A stretch of DNA of 64,000 nucleotides. Source: Listeria sp. PSOL-1. GTDB lineage: Bacteria > Bacillota > Bacilli > Lactobacillales > Listeriaceae. Position numbers and translations under genes: made by a program. Shown piece by piece: positions 27,072-36,292 of this stretch (its first letter is position 1; every line of letters begins with the position of its first letter). Below the pieces are notes generated by a model. The model ran no database searches. It was given only the letters and a program-made list of their open reading frames with translations, and was not told the DNA's origin. The stretch spans positions 620,001 through 684,000 of the forward strand of contig NZ_LR760298.1 of the NCBI RefSeq assembly GCF_902806445.1, in the 5' to 3' direction.

Positions 27072-27629
27072 ATGATTTCAGTAAATGATTTTCGTACTGG
27101 GCTTACGATTGAAGTGGATGGAGGCATTTGGCGTGTCCTTGATTTCCAACACGTAAAACCAGGAAAGGGCGCTGCTTTTGTACGTTCAAAATTACGTAAT
27201 TTGCGTACAGGTGCTATTCAAGAAAAGACCTTCCGCGGTGGTGAAAAGGTAGCCAAAGCACAAATTGATAATCGAAAAATGCAATATTTATACGCTGATG
27301 GGAATAATCACGTTTTTATGGATACAGAGTCTTATGAACAAATTGAGCTTCCAGAAGAAAGAATTGAATATGAACTCAAGTTTTTAAAAGAAAACATGGA
27401 AATGAATATAGTTATGTATCAAGGTGAAACGATTGGTGTAGATTTACCCAATACGGTGGAACTTGAAGTAACAGCCACTGAGCCTGGCATTAAAGGGGAC
27501 ACATCATCTGGCGGCTCTAAACCAGCAACGCTTGAAACAGGACTTGTTGTTAACGTTCCTTTTTTCGTAAACGAAGGGGATAAACTTGTGATTAATACAA
27601 CAGATGCTTCTTACGTTTCACGGGCTTAA
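27072..27629 (+). CDS. efp: Elongation factor P
   Basis: The 185-residue EF-P that rescues ribosomes stalled on polyproline. The N-terminal KOW-like domain contains the loop [16 protein letters not shown], whose PGKGAA Lys is the position modified in other bacteria. The C-terminal domain has [29 protein letters not shown]. The start follows a GGAGG site. A terminator with one bulge follows (27638-27664). Confidence 0.97.
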   Translation: MISVNDFRTGLTIEVDGGIWRVLDFQHVKPGKGAAFVRSKLRNLRTGAIQEKTFRGGEKVAKAQIDNRKMQYLYADGNNHVFMDTESYEQIELPEERIEYELKFLKENMEMNIVMYQGETIGVDLPNTVELEVTATEPGIKGDTSSGGSKPATLETGLVVNVPFFVNEGDKLVINTTDASYVSRA

Positions 27630-27637
27630 TCTTTATG

Positions 27638-27664
27638 CACCTTGCTTTTTAGCAGGTGTTTTTT
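27638..27664 (+). terminator. Intrinsic terminator after efp
   Basis: CACCTTGC (27638-27645) pairs with GCAGGTG (27652-27658), with one bulged T, then six Ts. Confidence 0.75.
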
Positions 27665-27709
27665 CTTTGGAGTTTACAAGCAGGAGTCTATTCGCCTTTT
27701 GTAGTTAAA

Positions 27710-27730
27710 ATATGATACAATAGATCATAT
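27710..27730 (+). promoter_or_regulatory. accB promoter -10 with overlapping inverted repeat
   Basis: An extended -10 (TGA-TACAAT, 27713-27721) lies inside an inverted repeat ATATGAT (27710-27716) / ATCATAT (27724-27730). A regulator binding here would cover the -10 of the acc operon. The repeat does not match the FapR operator consensus that I know. Confidence 0.45.
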
Positions 27731-27775
27731 ATTGGAATCATACAATTTTTTATAATGTATTAAGGAGTGTAAAAC

Positions 27776-28234
27776 ATGCTATCATTAGACGATATTAAAC
27801 AGCTAATCGAGCTGATTGACGAGTCTCAAGTAGATGAATTTGAGCTAGAAACAAAAGAAACAAAAATTCGCTTAAAGAAAAATAATGGTACGATAGAAGC
27901 TTTACCACCTGCAAGTGTGAGTCAGGCACCAGTTATTGCAAAACCAAGTGAACAAGTGGTAGAAGCACCGGAAGTAAAAGAAGAAATAGATGCACTAGAG
28001 GTTATCACTTCGCCAATGGTTGGAACATTTTATGCTTCAAAATCACCAGAAGATGGCCCATTCGTCCATGCTGGTTCAAGCGTTTCTAAAGAGACCGTTG
28101 TCTGCATTGTTGAGGCAATGAAGTTATTTAACGAAATTACAGCAGACATAGAAGGTGAAATTGCTGAAGTTCTAGTAACAAATGGAGAATTAGTTGAATT
28201 TGGGCAACCCCTATTTAAAGTGAAGAAAAAGTAA
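27776..28234 (+). CDS. accB: Biotin carboxyl carrier protein of acetyl-CoA carboxylase
   Basis: Carries biotin for the first step of fatty acid synthesis. The 152-residue product has a helical N-terminus, a Pro/Val/Glu linker (about 45-70), and a C-terminal biotinyl domain with EAMKLFNEITADIEGEI, whose MKL Lys is biotinylated. The ATG start follows AAGGAGTG at 8 bases. accC follows after 13 bases, the usual order. Confidence 0.95.
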   Translation: MLSLDDIKQLIELIDESQVDEFELETKETKIRLKKNNGTIEALPPASVSQAPVIAKPSEQVVEAPEVKEEIDALEVITSPMVGTFYASKSPEDGPFVHAGSSVSKETVVCIVEAMKLFNEITADIEGEIAEVLVTNGELVEFGQPLFKVKKK

Positions 28235-28247
28235 GGAGTAATCTGTC

Positions 28248-29603
28248 ATGATAAAAAAAGTCTTAATTGCTGGTCGCGGTGAAATTGCCGTCCGTATTAT
28301 TCGCGCAGCTAAAGAGCTCGATATTGAAACAGTGGCAATCTATTCTGAAGCAGATCGTGATGCACTACATATTCAACTTGCAGATGAAGCTTATTGCGTG
28401 GGACCCGCCCAGTCAAAAGAAAGTTATCTTAATATGTCAAATATCATGAGTGTTGCTCTTTTGACAAATTGTGATGCTGTCCACCCTGGTTATGGCTTCT
28501 TATCTGAAAACGCTGACTTTGCGGATCTTTGTGCTGATTGTAATATTACTTTTATTGGTCCAAGCGCGGAAGCTATTTCACAAATGGGCACAAAGGATGT
28601 TGCTCGCGAAACAATGCGAAAAGCAGGAGTGCCAGTTGTGCCTGGATCGCAAGGCATTATTCATAATGCCGAAGAAGCTAAAAAAATTGCTAAAAAAATT
28701 GGTTATCCTGTGATTATCAAGGCAACAGCTGGTGGCGGTGGAAAAGGGATTCGCATTGCTGAAGATGAAGAAAAACTTGTATCAGGGATTAAAACAACAC
28801 AACAAGAAGCAGAAGCAGCGTTTGGTGACCCAGGTGTTTACCTTGAAAAATACATCGAAGACTTCCGCCATGTCGAAATTCAAGTTTTAGCCGACAATCA
28901 TGGAAATATTATTCATTTAGGCGAGCGTGATTGTACTGTACAGCGTCGTTTGCAAAAACTCATTGAAGAAAGTCCATCACCTGCTATTGATGAAAAAATG
29001 CGCCAAAAAATGGGTAAAGCCGCTGTAAAAGCCGCTAAAGCAGTTAATTATTCTGGAGCGGGGACGATTGAATTTATCTATGAGCCGCAAGGGAAAATAT
29101 TTTATTTTATGGAAATGAATACACGTATTCAAGTGGAGCACCCTGTAACTGAATTAGTCACTGGCGTTGATTTAGTGAAACAACAATTTTTAGTAGCTTC
29201 TGGTAAGGAACTTGAAATAAAGCAAACAGACATCAGTTTAAAAGGTTGGGCGATGGAATGTCGGATCAACGCTGAGGATCCTTCAAAGAACTTTATGCCA
29301 GCACCAGGTGAAATTAAATTTTATCTGCCTCCGGGTGGAAACGGAGTACGGGTGGATTCTGCTGCTTATCCAAATTATAAAATACCACCATTTTATGATT
29401 CAATGATCGCAAAATTAATTTGTTACGCTGATTCACGTGAAGAAGTCATTAAAAAAATGAAACGTGCACTCGAGGAATTTGCCATTGATGGTATTCCGTC
29501 AACGGTTCCTTTTCATATTCGTGTGCTTGAAAATGATAAGTTTATATCTGGTGATTTTAATACAAAGTTTCTTGAACAAAACGATGTAATGAAAAAAGCT
29601 TGA
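28248..29603 (+). CDS. accC: Biotin carboxylase subunit of acetyl-CoA carboxylase
   Basis: An ATP-grasp enzyme carboxylating the AccB biotin, 451 residues. Landmarks: IAGRGEIAVRIIRAAKEL, the VHPGYGFLSENADFA segment, ATP-binding KATAGGGGKGIRI, and the active site GERDCTVQRRLQKLIEE, FMEMNTRIQVEHPVTE, with normal C-terminus. The start follows a GGAG site. It lies between accB and the asp23 gene, and is co-transcribed with both. Confidence 0.96.
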   Translation: MIKKVLIAGRGEIAVRIIRAAKELDIETVAIYSEADRDALHIQLADEAYCVGPAQSKESYLNMSNIMSVALLTNCDAVHPGYGFLSENADFADLCADCNITFIGPSAEAISQMGTKDVARETMRKAGVPVVPGSQGIIHNAEEAKKIAKKIGYPVIIKATAGGGGKGIRIAEDEEKLVSGIKTTQQEAEAAFGDPGVYLEKYIEDFRHVEIQVLADNHGNIIHLGERDCTVQRRLQKLIEESPSPAIDEKMRQKMGKAAVKAAKAVNYSGAGTIEFIYEPQGKIFYFMEMNTRIQVEHPVTELVTGVDLVKQQFLVASGKELEIKQTDISLKGWAMECRINAEDPSKNFMPAPGEIKFYLPPGGNGVRVDSAAYPNYKIPPFYDSMIAKLICYADSREEVIKKMKRALEEFAIDGIPSTVPFHIRVLENDKFISGDFNTKFLEQNDVMKKA

Positions 29604-29616
29604 GGGGGCTTAACGA

Positions 29617-30021
29617 ATGGCATACACAAACAATCTGCGAAATAAAGAAGTTACACTAGGAAAAATCGAGGTTGCACCTGAAGTAATCGGTGTTATTGCA
29701 GGATTGGCCACTTGTGAAGTAGATAATGTGGCAGCAATGCAAGGAGGATTTGCTAGTGAAGTACGCGAACGCCTTGGAGGAACAACAAATTATCGCAAAG
29801 GCGTTAAAATTGTTTTAGAAGAGAATGGGATCACAATTGATGTCTACTGTACGGTGTTTTTTGGAGCGATTATTCCACTTGTGGCTGAATCCATTCAAAC
29901 AGCAGTAAGAGATACGATCCTTAGCATGACAGGGCTTTCTGTTCTTGAAGTCAATGTTCATATCGTTGGTGTGCAGTTTGATAAAGCAGAAAACGTATCA
30001 CTAGAAGACTTTCCACTTTAA
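29617..30021 (+). CDS. yqhY: Asp23/Gls24 family protein (YqhY-like)
   Basis: A 134-residue Asp23/Gls24 (DUF322) protein. The middle reads GVIAGLATCEVDNVAAMQGG and VKIVLEENGITIDVYCTVFFGAIIPLVAESIQ. B. subtilis YqhY, also downstream of accBC, is linked to control of acetyl-CoA carboxylase, so a regulatory role is likely here too; this is inference from homology and position. The ATG start follows GAGGGGG. Confidence 0.9.
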   Translation: MAYTNNLRNKEVTLGKIEVAPEVIGVIAGLATCEVDNVAAMQGGFASEVRERLGGTTNYRKGVKIVLEENGITIDVYCTVFFGAIIPLVAESIQTAVRDTILSMTGLSVLEVNVHIVGVQFDKAENVSLEDFPL

Positions 30022-30058
30022 AAAACAGCTTTGGCTACGGAAAAAAGGAGCTTTTTAA

Positions 30059-30442
30059 ATGAAAAGAAGAGAAGCGCGGGAAAAAGCACTTCAGGCATTA
30101 TTTCAAATGGAACTCAACCAGATGAGTGAAGATCAAGCGATTAGAAATGTGTTAGCTGGTGAGACGGAAGACTATGTAGAAAGATTAGTTTACGGCGTGA
30201 CCGAGCATAAAGAAGAGCTAGATCAAAGAATTTCAGAGCAGCTTGACCACTGGAGAATTAGTCGTTTGAATAAAGTCGATTTATCAATTTTACGTGTGGG
30301 AGCGTTTGAAATGCTGTTTATTGAAGAAGTGCCTGATCGCGTGAGTTTAAATGAATCAATTGAAATCGCAAAAATATATAGTGATGAAAAGGCTAGTAAA
30401 TTTATCAATGGTGTGCTCGCTAGTATTGCGCAAGAAGATTAA
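30059..30442 (+). CDS. nusB: Transcription antitermination factor NusB
   Basis: A 127-residue helical factor of rRNA antitermination complexes, with REAREKALQALFQME at the N-terminus, WRISRLNKVDLSILRVGAFEML and SLNESIEIAKIYSDEKASKFINGVL. The ATG follows AAAAAAGGAGC. An inverted repeat occupies the gap before folD. Confidence 0.96.
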   Translation: MKRREAREKALQALFQMELNQMSEDQAIRNVLAGETEDYVERLVYGVTEHKEELDQRISEQLDHWRISRLNKVDLSILRVGAFEMLFIEEVPDRVSLNESIEIAKIYSDEKASKFINGVLASIAQED

Positions 30443-30450
30443 AATGGTTG

Positions 30451-30486
30451 GTTTAATGAAGAGAAGGGGCGCTTTCTCTTCATTAA
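30451..30486 (+). other. Hairpin between nusB and folD
   Basis: A 14-bp perfect stem (30451-30464 with 30473-30486). No T run follows directly, so it may be an mRNA processing or stability element and not a terminator. Confidence 0.55.
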
Positions 30487-30517
30487 ATACTATATTCGTT
30501 TTAAGGGGGCAATTTCA

Positions 30518-31360
30518 ATGGGACAAATAATTGATGGTAAAAAATTAGCAAAAGAGATTCAAGAACGCGTAACAAAAGAAGTAAGTGAGCTTGTAAGGCA
30601 AGGGAAGAAGCCAGGGCTCGCTGTTGTTTTGGTTGGAGACAACCAAGCATCACGTACATATGTAAGAAATAAACAAAAACGGACAGAAGAATGTGGTATG
30701 AAATCCGTTTTAATCGAATTACCAGAAAATGTATCAGAAGAGAAGTTGCTTAAAACAGTAGAAGAACTAAATCAAGATGAAAGCATTCATGGTATTCTTG
30801 TACAATTGCCATTACCTAAGCATATCTCTGAAGAAAAAGTCATCGATACAATCAGTCAAAAAAAAGATGTAGATGGTTTTCATCCAGCGAATGTCGGCAA
30901 TTTATTTATTGGGAAAGAGACACTTGTTCCTTGTACACCTGCTGGAATTATTGAATTAATCAAATCAACGAGCACCAAAATCGAAGGAAAACGTGCAGTT
31001 GTTATCGGACGTAGTAATATTGTTGGAAAACCTGTTGCTCAGCTCTTATTACAAGAAAATGCAACCGTAACAATTGCTCATAGTAGAACTAAAGATTTGC
31101 CTGAAGTGGCTAGTGAAGCTGATATTTTAGTCGTCGCAACAGGCCTAGCTAAATTTGTGAAAAAAAACTATGTAAAGCAAGGTGCGGTTGTTATTGATGT
31201 TGGTATGGACCGGGATGAAAATAATAAGTTATGTGGCGATGTCGATTTTGATGACGTTTTAGAAAAAGCAGGCTTCATTACACCGGTTCCAGGCGGAGTT
31301 GGCCCAATGACGATTGCTATGCTATTAATGAATACGCTAAAAGCAGCCACTAAAAAATAA
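30518..31360 (+). CDS. folD: Methylenetetrahydrofolate dehydrogenase / cyclohydrolase
   Basis: Bifunctional FolD, 280 residues, interconverting 5,10-methylene-THF and 10-formyl-THF. It shows [20 protein letters not shown] with the catalytic Tyr/Lys region, [13 protein letters not shown] and the NAD(P)-binding [29 protein letters not shown], ending with [12 protein letters not shown]. The ATG follows AAGGGGG. It closely precedes xseA. Confidence 0.97.
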   Translation: MGQIIDGKKLAKEIQERVTKEVSELVRQGKKPGLAVVLVGDNQASRTYVRNKQKRTEECGMKSVLIELPENVSEEKLLKTVEELNQDESIHGILVQLPLPKHISEEKVIDTISQKKDVDGFHPANVGNLFIGKETLVPCTPAGIIELIKSTSTKIEGKRAVVIGRSNIVGKPVAQLLLQENATVTIAHSRTKDLPEVASEADILVVATGLAKFVKKNYVKQGAVVIDVGMDRDENNKLCGDVDFDDVLEKAGFITPVPGGVGPMTIAMLLMNTLKAATKK

Positions 31361-31385
31361 TCATTAATCACTGGATGTGTTGATT

Positions 31386-32723
31386 TTGCAAGAAAAGTAT
31401 TTAACCGTTGATGCCTTAACAAAATATATTGAGAAAAAATTTGATGTCGATCCATATTTACGTAAAGTCTATGTTAAAGGTGAAATTTCAAATTTGAAAC
31501 AGCCAGCAAGTGGACATCTTTATTTCACGTTAAAAGATGAATCAGCTATGCTTCGTTCTGTTATGTTTTTAAAAGCAGCGACTAAATTAGCCTTTCAGCC
31601 AGAAGATGGAATGAATGTGTTGATTTCTGGGCGGGTCGGCGTTTTTATGAAAGCTGGTAGATACCAGTTTTATGCTGAAGAAATGGAGCCAGATGGCGTT
31701 GGTGCTCTTTATGTTCGCTTCGAACAGCTAAAAGTACAACTTGAAAAAGAGGGGCTTTTTTTAGAACAACATAAGAAAAAAATTCCTTCTTTTCCGTCAA
31801 AGATTGCGGTTGTAACAAGTGCGACGGGTGCAGCGGTACGAGATATTTTAACGACAGCTAAAAGACGTATGCCAAGCGTGGAAGTCATTGTTTACCCAAC
31901 AATGGTGCAAGGAGAAAAAGCGGCACTAGCGATTGCGCAAAATATTGCACGTATTAATAAGCGAAGCGATATTGATGTGATCATTGTCGGGCGTGGCGGT
32001 GGCTCACTTGAAGAGTTATGGGCTTTTAATGAAGAAGAAGTTGTACGAACTATTTATGATTCCGATATCCCGGTTATTTCTGCTGTTGGACATGAAACAG
32101 ATTTCTCATTAGCTGATTTTGTTGCTGATATTCGAGCTGCTACGCCTACTGCTGCCGCTGAGCTTGCTGTTCCTGACTATCGCGATCTGGAAAATCGGCT
32201 TGTCGAACAGAAATATCGATTGCATGTTCTTACAAAACGAATGATCGAGCAAAATGATGTTATTTTTACAAGATTTAAAGATCGGTTATTACAAAATGAT
32301 CCCAAACGTTATATCGAGCAACAACAAGAAAAGACAGATTATTTTGCGGAGCGCTTGGAAAATGCATATTCACGTTTTATTTTGCTTAAAAAAAGTGAAT
32401 TTGAAAGATTGAAACATCGTTTTGAACGTTTAACGCTAAAACAAGAGGTTCTCCTTTTTAAAAACCGCTTAGCGATTTTAGAAAACAACTTGAAAAGCAG
32501 TGTAACTACTGTGTTCCAAAATCGAAAAAGTTGTTTTTTAAGACAAGTTGAGGCGCTAGAATATTTAAGTCCACTTGCGCTTTTAAAAAGAGGTTATAGC
32601 ATGACGGAAAAAGATGGTGCAATGGTTAAATCGGTTGCTGATATTACTGTTCATGATGAAGTTGAGGTAACGCTTTATGATGGTAAGTTTCAGGCGAAGG
32701 TACTGCAGAAGGAGGAATCATAA
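31386..32723 (+). CDS. xseA: Exodeoxyribonuclease VII large subunit
   Basis: Single-strand-specific exonuclease subunit, 445 residues from this start. The N-terminal OB-fold (ISNLKQPASGHLYFTLKDE) is followed by the catalytic core (IIVGRGGGSLEELWAFNEE, ISAVGHETDFSLADFVADIRAATPTAAAELA) and a long coiled coil. The ORF begins at GTG 31377, with TTG at 31380 and 31386 also possible. The site GGATG is weak, so the start is uncertain by up to 9 bases. xseB follows directly. Confidence 0.92.
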   Translation: MQEKYLTVDALTKYIEKKFDVDPYLRKVYVKGEISNLKQPASGHLYFTLKDESAMLRSVMFLKAATKLAFQPEDGMNVLISGRVGVFMKAGRYQFYAEEMEPDGVGALYVRFEQLKVQLEKEGLFLEQHKKKIPSFPSKIAVVTSATGAAVRDILTTAKRRMPSVEVIVYPTMVQGEKAALAIAQNIARINKRSDIDVIIVGRGGGSLEELWAFNEEEVVRTIYDSDIPVISAVGHETDFSLADFVADIRAATPTAAAELAVPDYRDLENRLVEQKYRLHVLTKRMIEQNDVIFTRFKDRLLQNDPKRYIEQQQEKTDYFAERLENAYSRFILLKKSEFERLKHRFERLTLKQEVLLFKNRLAILENNLKSSVTTVFQNRKSCFLRQVEALEYLSPLALLKRGYSMTEKDGAMVKSVADITVHDEVEVTLYDGKFQAKVLQKEES

Positions 32724-32951
32724 ATGGCAACAAAAAAACAAACATTTGAGGAAGCTATGAAAGAGCTTGAAAAAATTGTTTCAGCGCTTGAAAGTGGAAG
32801 TGCAACGCTGGAAGAATCTTTGGATATGTATCAAGAAGGTGTTAAGTTAACTAAAGTTTGCCAAGAAAAATTAAAAGATGCTGAAGATAAACTCGCTAAG
32901 GTTGTGGATGAAGCAGACGAAGAAAAACCGTTTGAAGTGGAAGGTGAGTAG
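32724..32951 (+). CDS. xseB: Exodeoxyribonuclease VII small subunit
   Basis: The 75-residue small subunit of ExoVII. Features: TFEEAMKELEKIVSALESGSATLEESLDMYQEGVKLTKVCQEKL, a coiled-coil helical hairpin with all the family consensus positions. The ATG overlaps the xseA stop region (TAAATG). The stop overlaps ispA by 1 base. Confidence 0.95.
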   Translation: MATKKQTFEEAMKELEKIVSALESGSATLEESLDMYQEGVKLTKVCQEKLKDAEDKLAKVVDEADEEKPFEVEGE

Positions 32952-32953
32952 TG

Positions 32954-33832
32954 GTGTCGCAGCTAGATCAATTTTTCACGGAATGCAAAAATAAAATAGA
33001 TGAAGCGTTGTTAATGAAAGTAGACCGTCAAATCGAACCGCGTTTAAAAGAAGCAATGATTTATTCTTTGCAGGCCGGTGGAAAGCGAATTAGGCCACTT
33101 CTTCTTTTTGCTACAATCAAAACATTAGGTGGGGATTTGGAACAGGGATTAAACACTGCTTTAGCACTTGAGATGATCCACACATATAGCCTTATTCATG
33201 ATGATTTACCTGCAATGGACAACGATGATTATAGGCGAGGAAAGCTAACGAACCACAAAATGTATGGTGATGCAACAGCCATTTTAGCAGGCGACGCTTT
33301 ACTTACACTCGCTTTTACAATTCTTAGTGAGGATCAAACAATCAGTGATGCAAAGAAAGTAGCTTTGTCCAAACTTATTTCTGACAGTGCGGGGCCTCTT
33401 GGTATGGTTTCTGGACAACAAGCAGATATTCTTGCTGAAGGGAAAGATTTAACGCTATTGGAACTCCAGTCAATTCATCACCGAAAAACAGGTCTTCTCC
33501 TTTTTGCCGCGGTGACCGCTGGGGCGATTATTTCTGATGCGAGTAAAAAAGAGCAACAACAACTTGCCATTTTTGCCGACCATATCGGGGTCGCTTTTCA
33601 AATTTGTGATGATATTTTAGATGTCACTGGTGATGAGGAAAAACTCGGAAAAAAAACAGGTGCGGATTCTGCACTTCATAAAAGCACTTATCCTGAATTG
33701 TTGACTTTAAATGGTGCGCAAAAAGCCCTGTTCAAACATTATAATCAAAGTATAGAGGCACTCAGCGAATTAGGAAGGGAAGCACCACTTTTAACTGAAC
33801 TGGCAAGCTGGATTGTTAAGCGCGATAACTAA
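32954..33832 (+). CDS. ispA: Farnesyl diphosphate synthase
   Basis: Prenyl chain elongation to C15, 292 residues. The two aspartate-rich motifs are IHDDLPAMDNDD and ICDDILDVTGD; GGKRIRPLLLF lies at the N-terminus. The substrate pool comes from IPP/DMAPP produced by dxs (MEP pathway, this window) and the type 2 isomerase. The GTG at 32954 is chosen because AGGTGA is 6 bases upstream; an in-frame GTG at 32951 is only 3 bases from it. Confidence 0.94.
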   Translation: MSQLDQFFTECKNKIDEALLMKVDRQIEPRLKEAMIYSLQAGGKRIRPLLLFATIKTLGGDLEQGLNTALALEMIHTYSLIHDDLPAMDNDDYRRGKLTNHKMYGDATAILAGDALLTLAFTILSEDQTISDAKKVALSKLISDSAGPLGMVSGQQADILAEGKDLTLLELQSIHHRKTGLLLFAAVTAGAIISDASKKEQQQLAIFADHIGVAFQICDDILDVTGDEEKLGKKTGADSALHKSTYPELLTLNGAQKALFKHYNQSIEALSELGREAPLLTELASWIVKRDN

Positions 33833-33843
33833 ACCCTTTCTGT

Positions 33844-33872
33844 TTGCAAATTTGGTCGTTGTATGATACGAT
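33844..33872 (+). promoter_or_regulatory. Promoter of csp with long leader
   Basis: TTGCAA (33844-33849), 17 bp, TACGAT (33867-33872), extended -10 TG at 33864-33865. The leader is about 109 nt, typical of cold-shock genes. It contains GTGTG/CACAC (about 33954-33969), whose stem reaches the ribosome site AGGAGG. Confidence 0.7.
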
Positions 33873-33987
33873 GTAGTAGAATTATTTTTGTGGGTAAAGA
33901 TATGATGTGAATGATTTCCCATCTCGTGCCGTTAAGCAAGAATAGTAAATAATTGTGTGCATAACACACGAGGAGGAATTGAACAAT

Positions 33988-34188
33988 ATGGAACATGGTA
34001 CAGTAAAATGGTTTAACTCAGACAAAGGTTTTGGATTTATCGAACGTGAAGGCGGAGACGATGTATTCGTACATTTCAGCACTATTCAAGGTGAAGGTTT
34101 CAAAACTTTAGAAGAAGGTCAAGCAGTAACTTTTGACATTGAAAAAGGTGAAAAAGGACCTCAAGCTGCTAACGTTGTTAAAGCTTAA
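33988..34188 (+). CDS. Cold-shock protein
   Basis: A 66-residue CspA-family RNA-chaperone. RNP1 is KGFGFIE and RNP2 is VFVHFS. Sequence [17 protein letters not shown] identifies a Csp of Firmicute type (CspB/CspL-like). The ATG at 33988 is 8 bases from AGGAGGAA; the frame is open upstream, but in the leader. Monocistronic, with its own promoter and terminator. Confidence 0.96.
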   Translation: MEHGTVKWFNSDKGFGFIEREGGDDVFVHFSTIQGEGFKTLEEGQAVTFDIEKGEKGPQAANVVKA

Positions 34189-34204
34189 CTTTTGATCGTT
34201 ATAT

Positions 34205-34242
34205 AAAGAGCAAGTCACTTAATCGTGATTTGCTCTTTTTTT
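34205..34242 (+). terminator. Intrinsic terminator after csp
   Basis: AAAGAGCAA (34205-34213) pairs with TTGCTCTTT (34230-34238), followed by a T run; an inner TCAC/GTGA stem extends it. Confidence 0.92.
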
Positions 34243-34254
34243 GTTTAAATTTAT

Positions 34255-34284
34255 TTGGTTAAATCGGGCCCAAGATGATATAAT
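34255..34284 (+). promoter_or_regulatory. Promoter of dxs-tlyA
   Basis: TTGGTT (34255-34260), 18 bp, consensus TATAAT (34279-34284), with extended -10 TG at 34276-34277. Confidence 0.75.
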
Positions 34285-34390
34285 AGAAACAATCAATTTA
34301 TGAAGAAAAAAGTAAAGGGCTTTTACATTTGTTGTATTCTCAGAAATAGTGAATGAAAAGGAGAACTTTATAGAAAGCGAGTTGTTTTCA

Positions 34391-36292
34391 TTGGATCTTT
34401 TACAAATTAAGGATCCGCTCTTCTTAAAGCAGCTGACGATTCCCGAAATGGAGCAATTAGCAAATGAAATTCGTCAGTTTCTTATAAATTCAACATCCGT
34501 TACTGGTGGACATATTGGACCTAATTTAGGTGTCGTTGAACTGACGATTGCTTTGCATCATACTTTTACAAGTCCAAAAGATAAGTTTATTTGGGATGTT
34601 GGTCATCAGTCTTATGTGCATAAGATTTTAACAGGAAGAGCAGGACAGTTTGATACACTTAGACAACAAGATGGATTAGATGGTTTTCCAAAGATGAAAG
34701 AATCGATCCACGATGTTTTTGAAACTGGACATAGCTCTACTTCTTTATCTGCTGCTTCAGGAATGGCCATTGCGCGTGATATTAAGCAAGAAAATTATCA
34801 TGTCATTCCAATTATTGGAGACGGGGCACTTACTGGAGGCATGGCGCTTGAAGCACTTAATCATATTGGAGACATGAAAAAAGATGTGATTGTGATCTTA
34901 AATGATAACAATATGTCTATTGCGCCAAACGTTGGCGCAATGCACAATATGCTAGGTAAGTTAAGAACATCACAAAATTTTAAGCGAGCTAAAAAAGATG
35001 TTGAGCGCGCGATGAAAAAAATCCCTACAGCTGGTAACGCGATTGCTAATATAGCAGAGCGTATTAAAGATAGTATTAAGTATTTACTTGTACAAGGCAC
35101 TTTTTTTGAAGAATTAGGTTTTACTTACCTTGGTCCTGTTGATGGACACAATTACCATGATTTAATTACAAACTTCGAGCTTGCTAAAAAAGCAAAAGGC
35201 CCAACGCTTATTCATGTTGTCACAAAAAAAGGCAAGGGTTATAAACCAGCTGAGACAGATAAAAGCGGCGTTTGGCATGGCACTGGACCCTACAAAGTAG
35301 AGACAGGTGCTTTTATTAAACCAAGAAGCGTTGCACCTGCTTGGAGTGAAGTGATTAGTACAGGTTTACTTGAACTTGCTAAAAAAGATAAACGTATTGT
35401 CGCGATTACCCCAGCTATGCCTGTCGGGTCTAAATTAGAAAAGTTTGCAGAAACATTTCCCGATCGCTTTTTCGATGTGGGAATTGCAGAGCAACATGCT
35501 GTGACAATGGCTGGCGGAATTGCAGCAGAAGGATTAAAGCCATTTCTAGCGATTTATTCGACTTTTTTACAACGTGGATACGATCAAATGGTACATGATA
35601 TTTGTCGCCAGAAATTAAATGTGATGCTTGGCATTGATCGTTCTGGACTTGTTGGCGGTGATGGTGAGACACATCAAGGCATTTTTGATATTGCTTTTTT
35701 ACGTAGTATACCTAATATCGTGATCACGATGCCAAAAGATGAAAATGAAGCCCTTCATTTGCTTCAAACAGCTTATGAATTTGATGGCCCATTTGCGCTC
35801 CGCTACCCGCGAGGAAATGGGTTAGGCGTACCAATCGATCAAGAAAAAGTTGCTCTTCCAATAGGTAGTTGGGAAACACTGCTTGAGCCATCAGATGCTG
35901 TTATTCTTACTTTTGGACCAACCATTCAGGTCGCATTAGCTGCTGCAAATGAACTGAAGAAAAAGGGCCTTAAAGTTGGTGTGGTTAATGCACGCTTTAT
36001 TAAACCGCTTGATCAAGCAATGCTACATGGTTTATTTAAACGACAAATCCCAATTTTGACAATGGAAGAAGCGCTTCTTGCAGGAGGTTTTGGTTCTGCG
36101 ATTTTAGAATTTGCTGAGATGAATATGTATGATACTGAACTGGTTCATCGTACTGGACTACCTGATGAATTCATTCCACATGGTGATGTGAAAGTTTTAC
36201 TTGCAAAACATGGAATTTCAAGCGAAGCCGTTCAGTTAAAACTACTGGAAATGCTAAGACATTTTGGAAAGCTTGGGGAAAAGTTGTTATGA
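34391..36292 (+). CDS. dxs: 1-deoxy-D-xylulose-5-phosphate synthase
   Basis: The first step of the MEP isoprenoid pathway, TPP-dependent. The TPP site is [15 protein letters not shown] with the downstream Asn of [10 protein letters not shown]. The C-terminal domain has [19 protein letters not shown] and the [15 protein letters not shown] segment. The TTG at 34391 ([12 protein letters not shown]) aligns with the family N-terminus. In-frame alternatives are GTG 34349 and TTG 34382. The only good ribosome site, AAAAGGAG, precedes an in-frame ATA (34370) by 6 bases. The stop overlaps tlyA. Confidence 0.94.
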   Translation: MDLLQIKDPLFLKQLTIPEMEQLANEIRQFLINSTSVTGGHIGPNLGVVELTIALHHTFTSPKDKFIWDVGHQSYVHKILTGRAGQFDTLRQQDGLDGFPKMKESIHDVFETGHSSTSLSAASGMAIARDIKQENYHVIPIIGDGALTGGMALEALNHIGDMKKDVIVILNDNNMSIAPNVGAMHNMLGKLRTSQNFKRAKKDVERAMKKIPTAGNAIANIAERIKDSIKYLLVQGTFFEELGFTYLGPVDGHNYHDLITNFELAKKAKGPTLIHVVTKKGKGYKPAETDKSGVWHGTGPYKVETGAFIKPRSVAPAWSEVISTGLLELAKKDKRIVAITPAMPVGSKLEKFAETFPDRFFDVGIAEQHAVTMAGGIAAEGLKPFLAIYSTFLQRGYDQMVHDICRQKLNVMLGIDRSGLVGGDGETHQGIFDIAFLRSIPNIVITMPKDENEALHLLQTAYEFDGPFALRYPRGNGLGVPIDQEKVALPIGSWETLLEPSDAVILTFGPTIQVALAAANELKKKGLKVGVVNARFIKPLDQAMLHGLFKRQIPILTMEEALLAGGFGSAILEFAEMNMYDTELVHRTGLPDEFIPHGDVKVLLAKHGISSEAVQLKLLEMLRHFGKLGEKLL

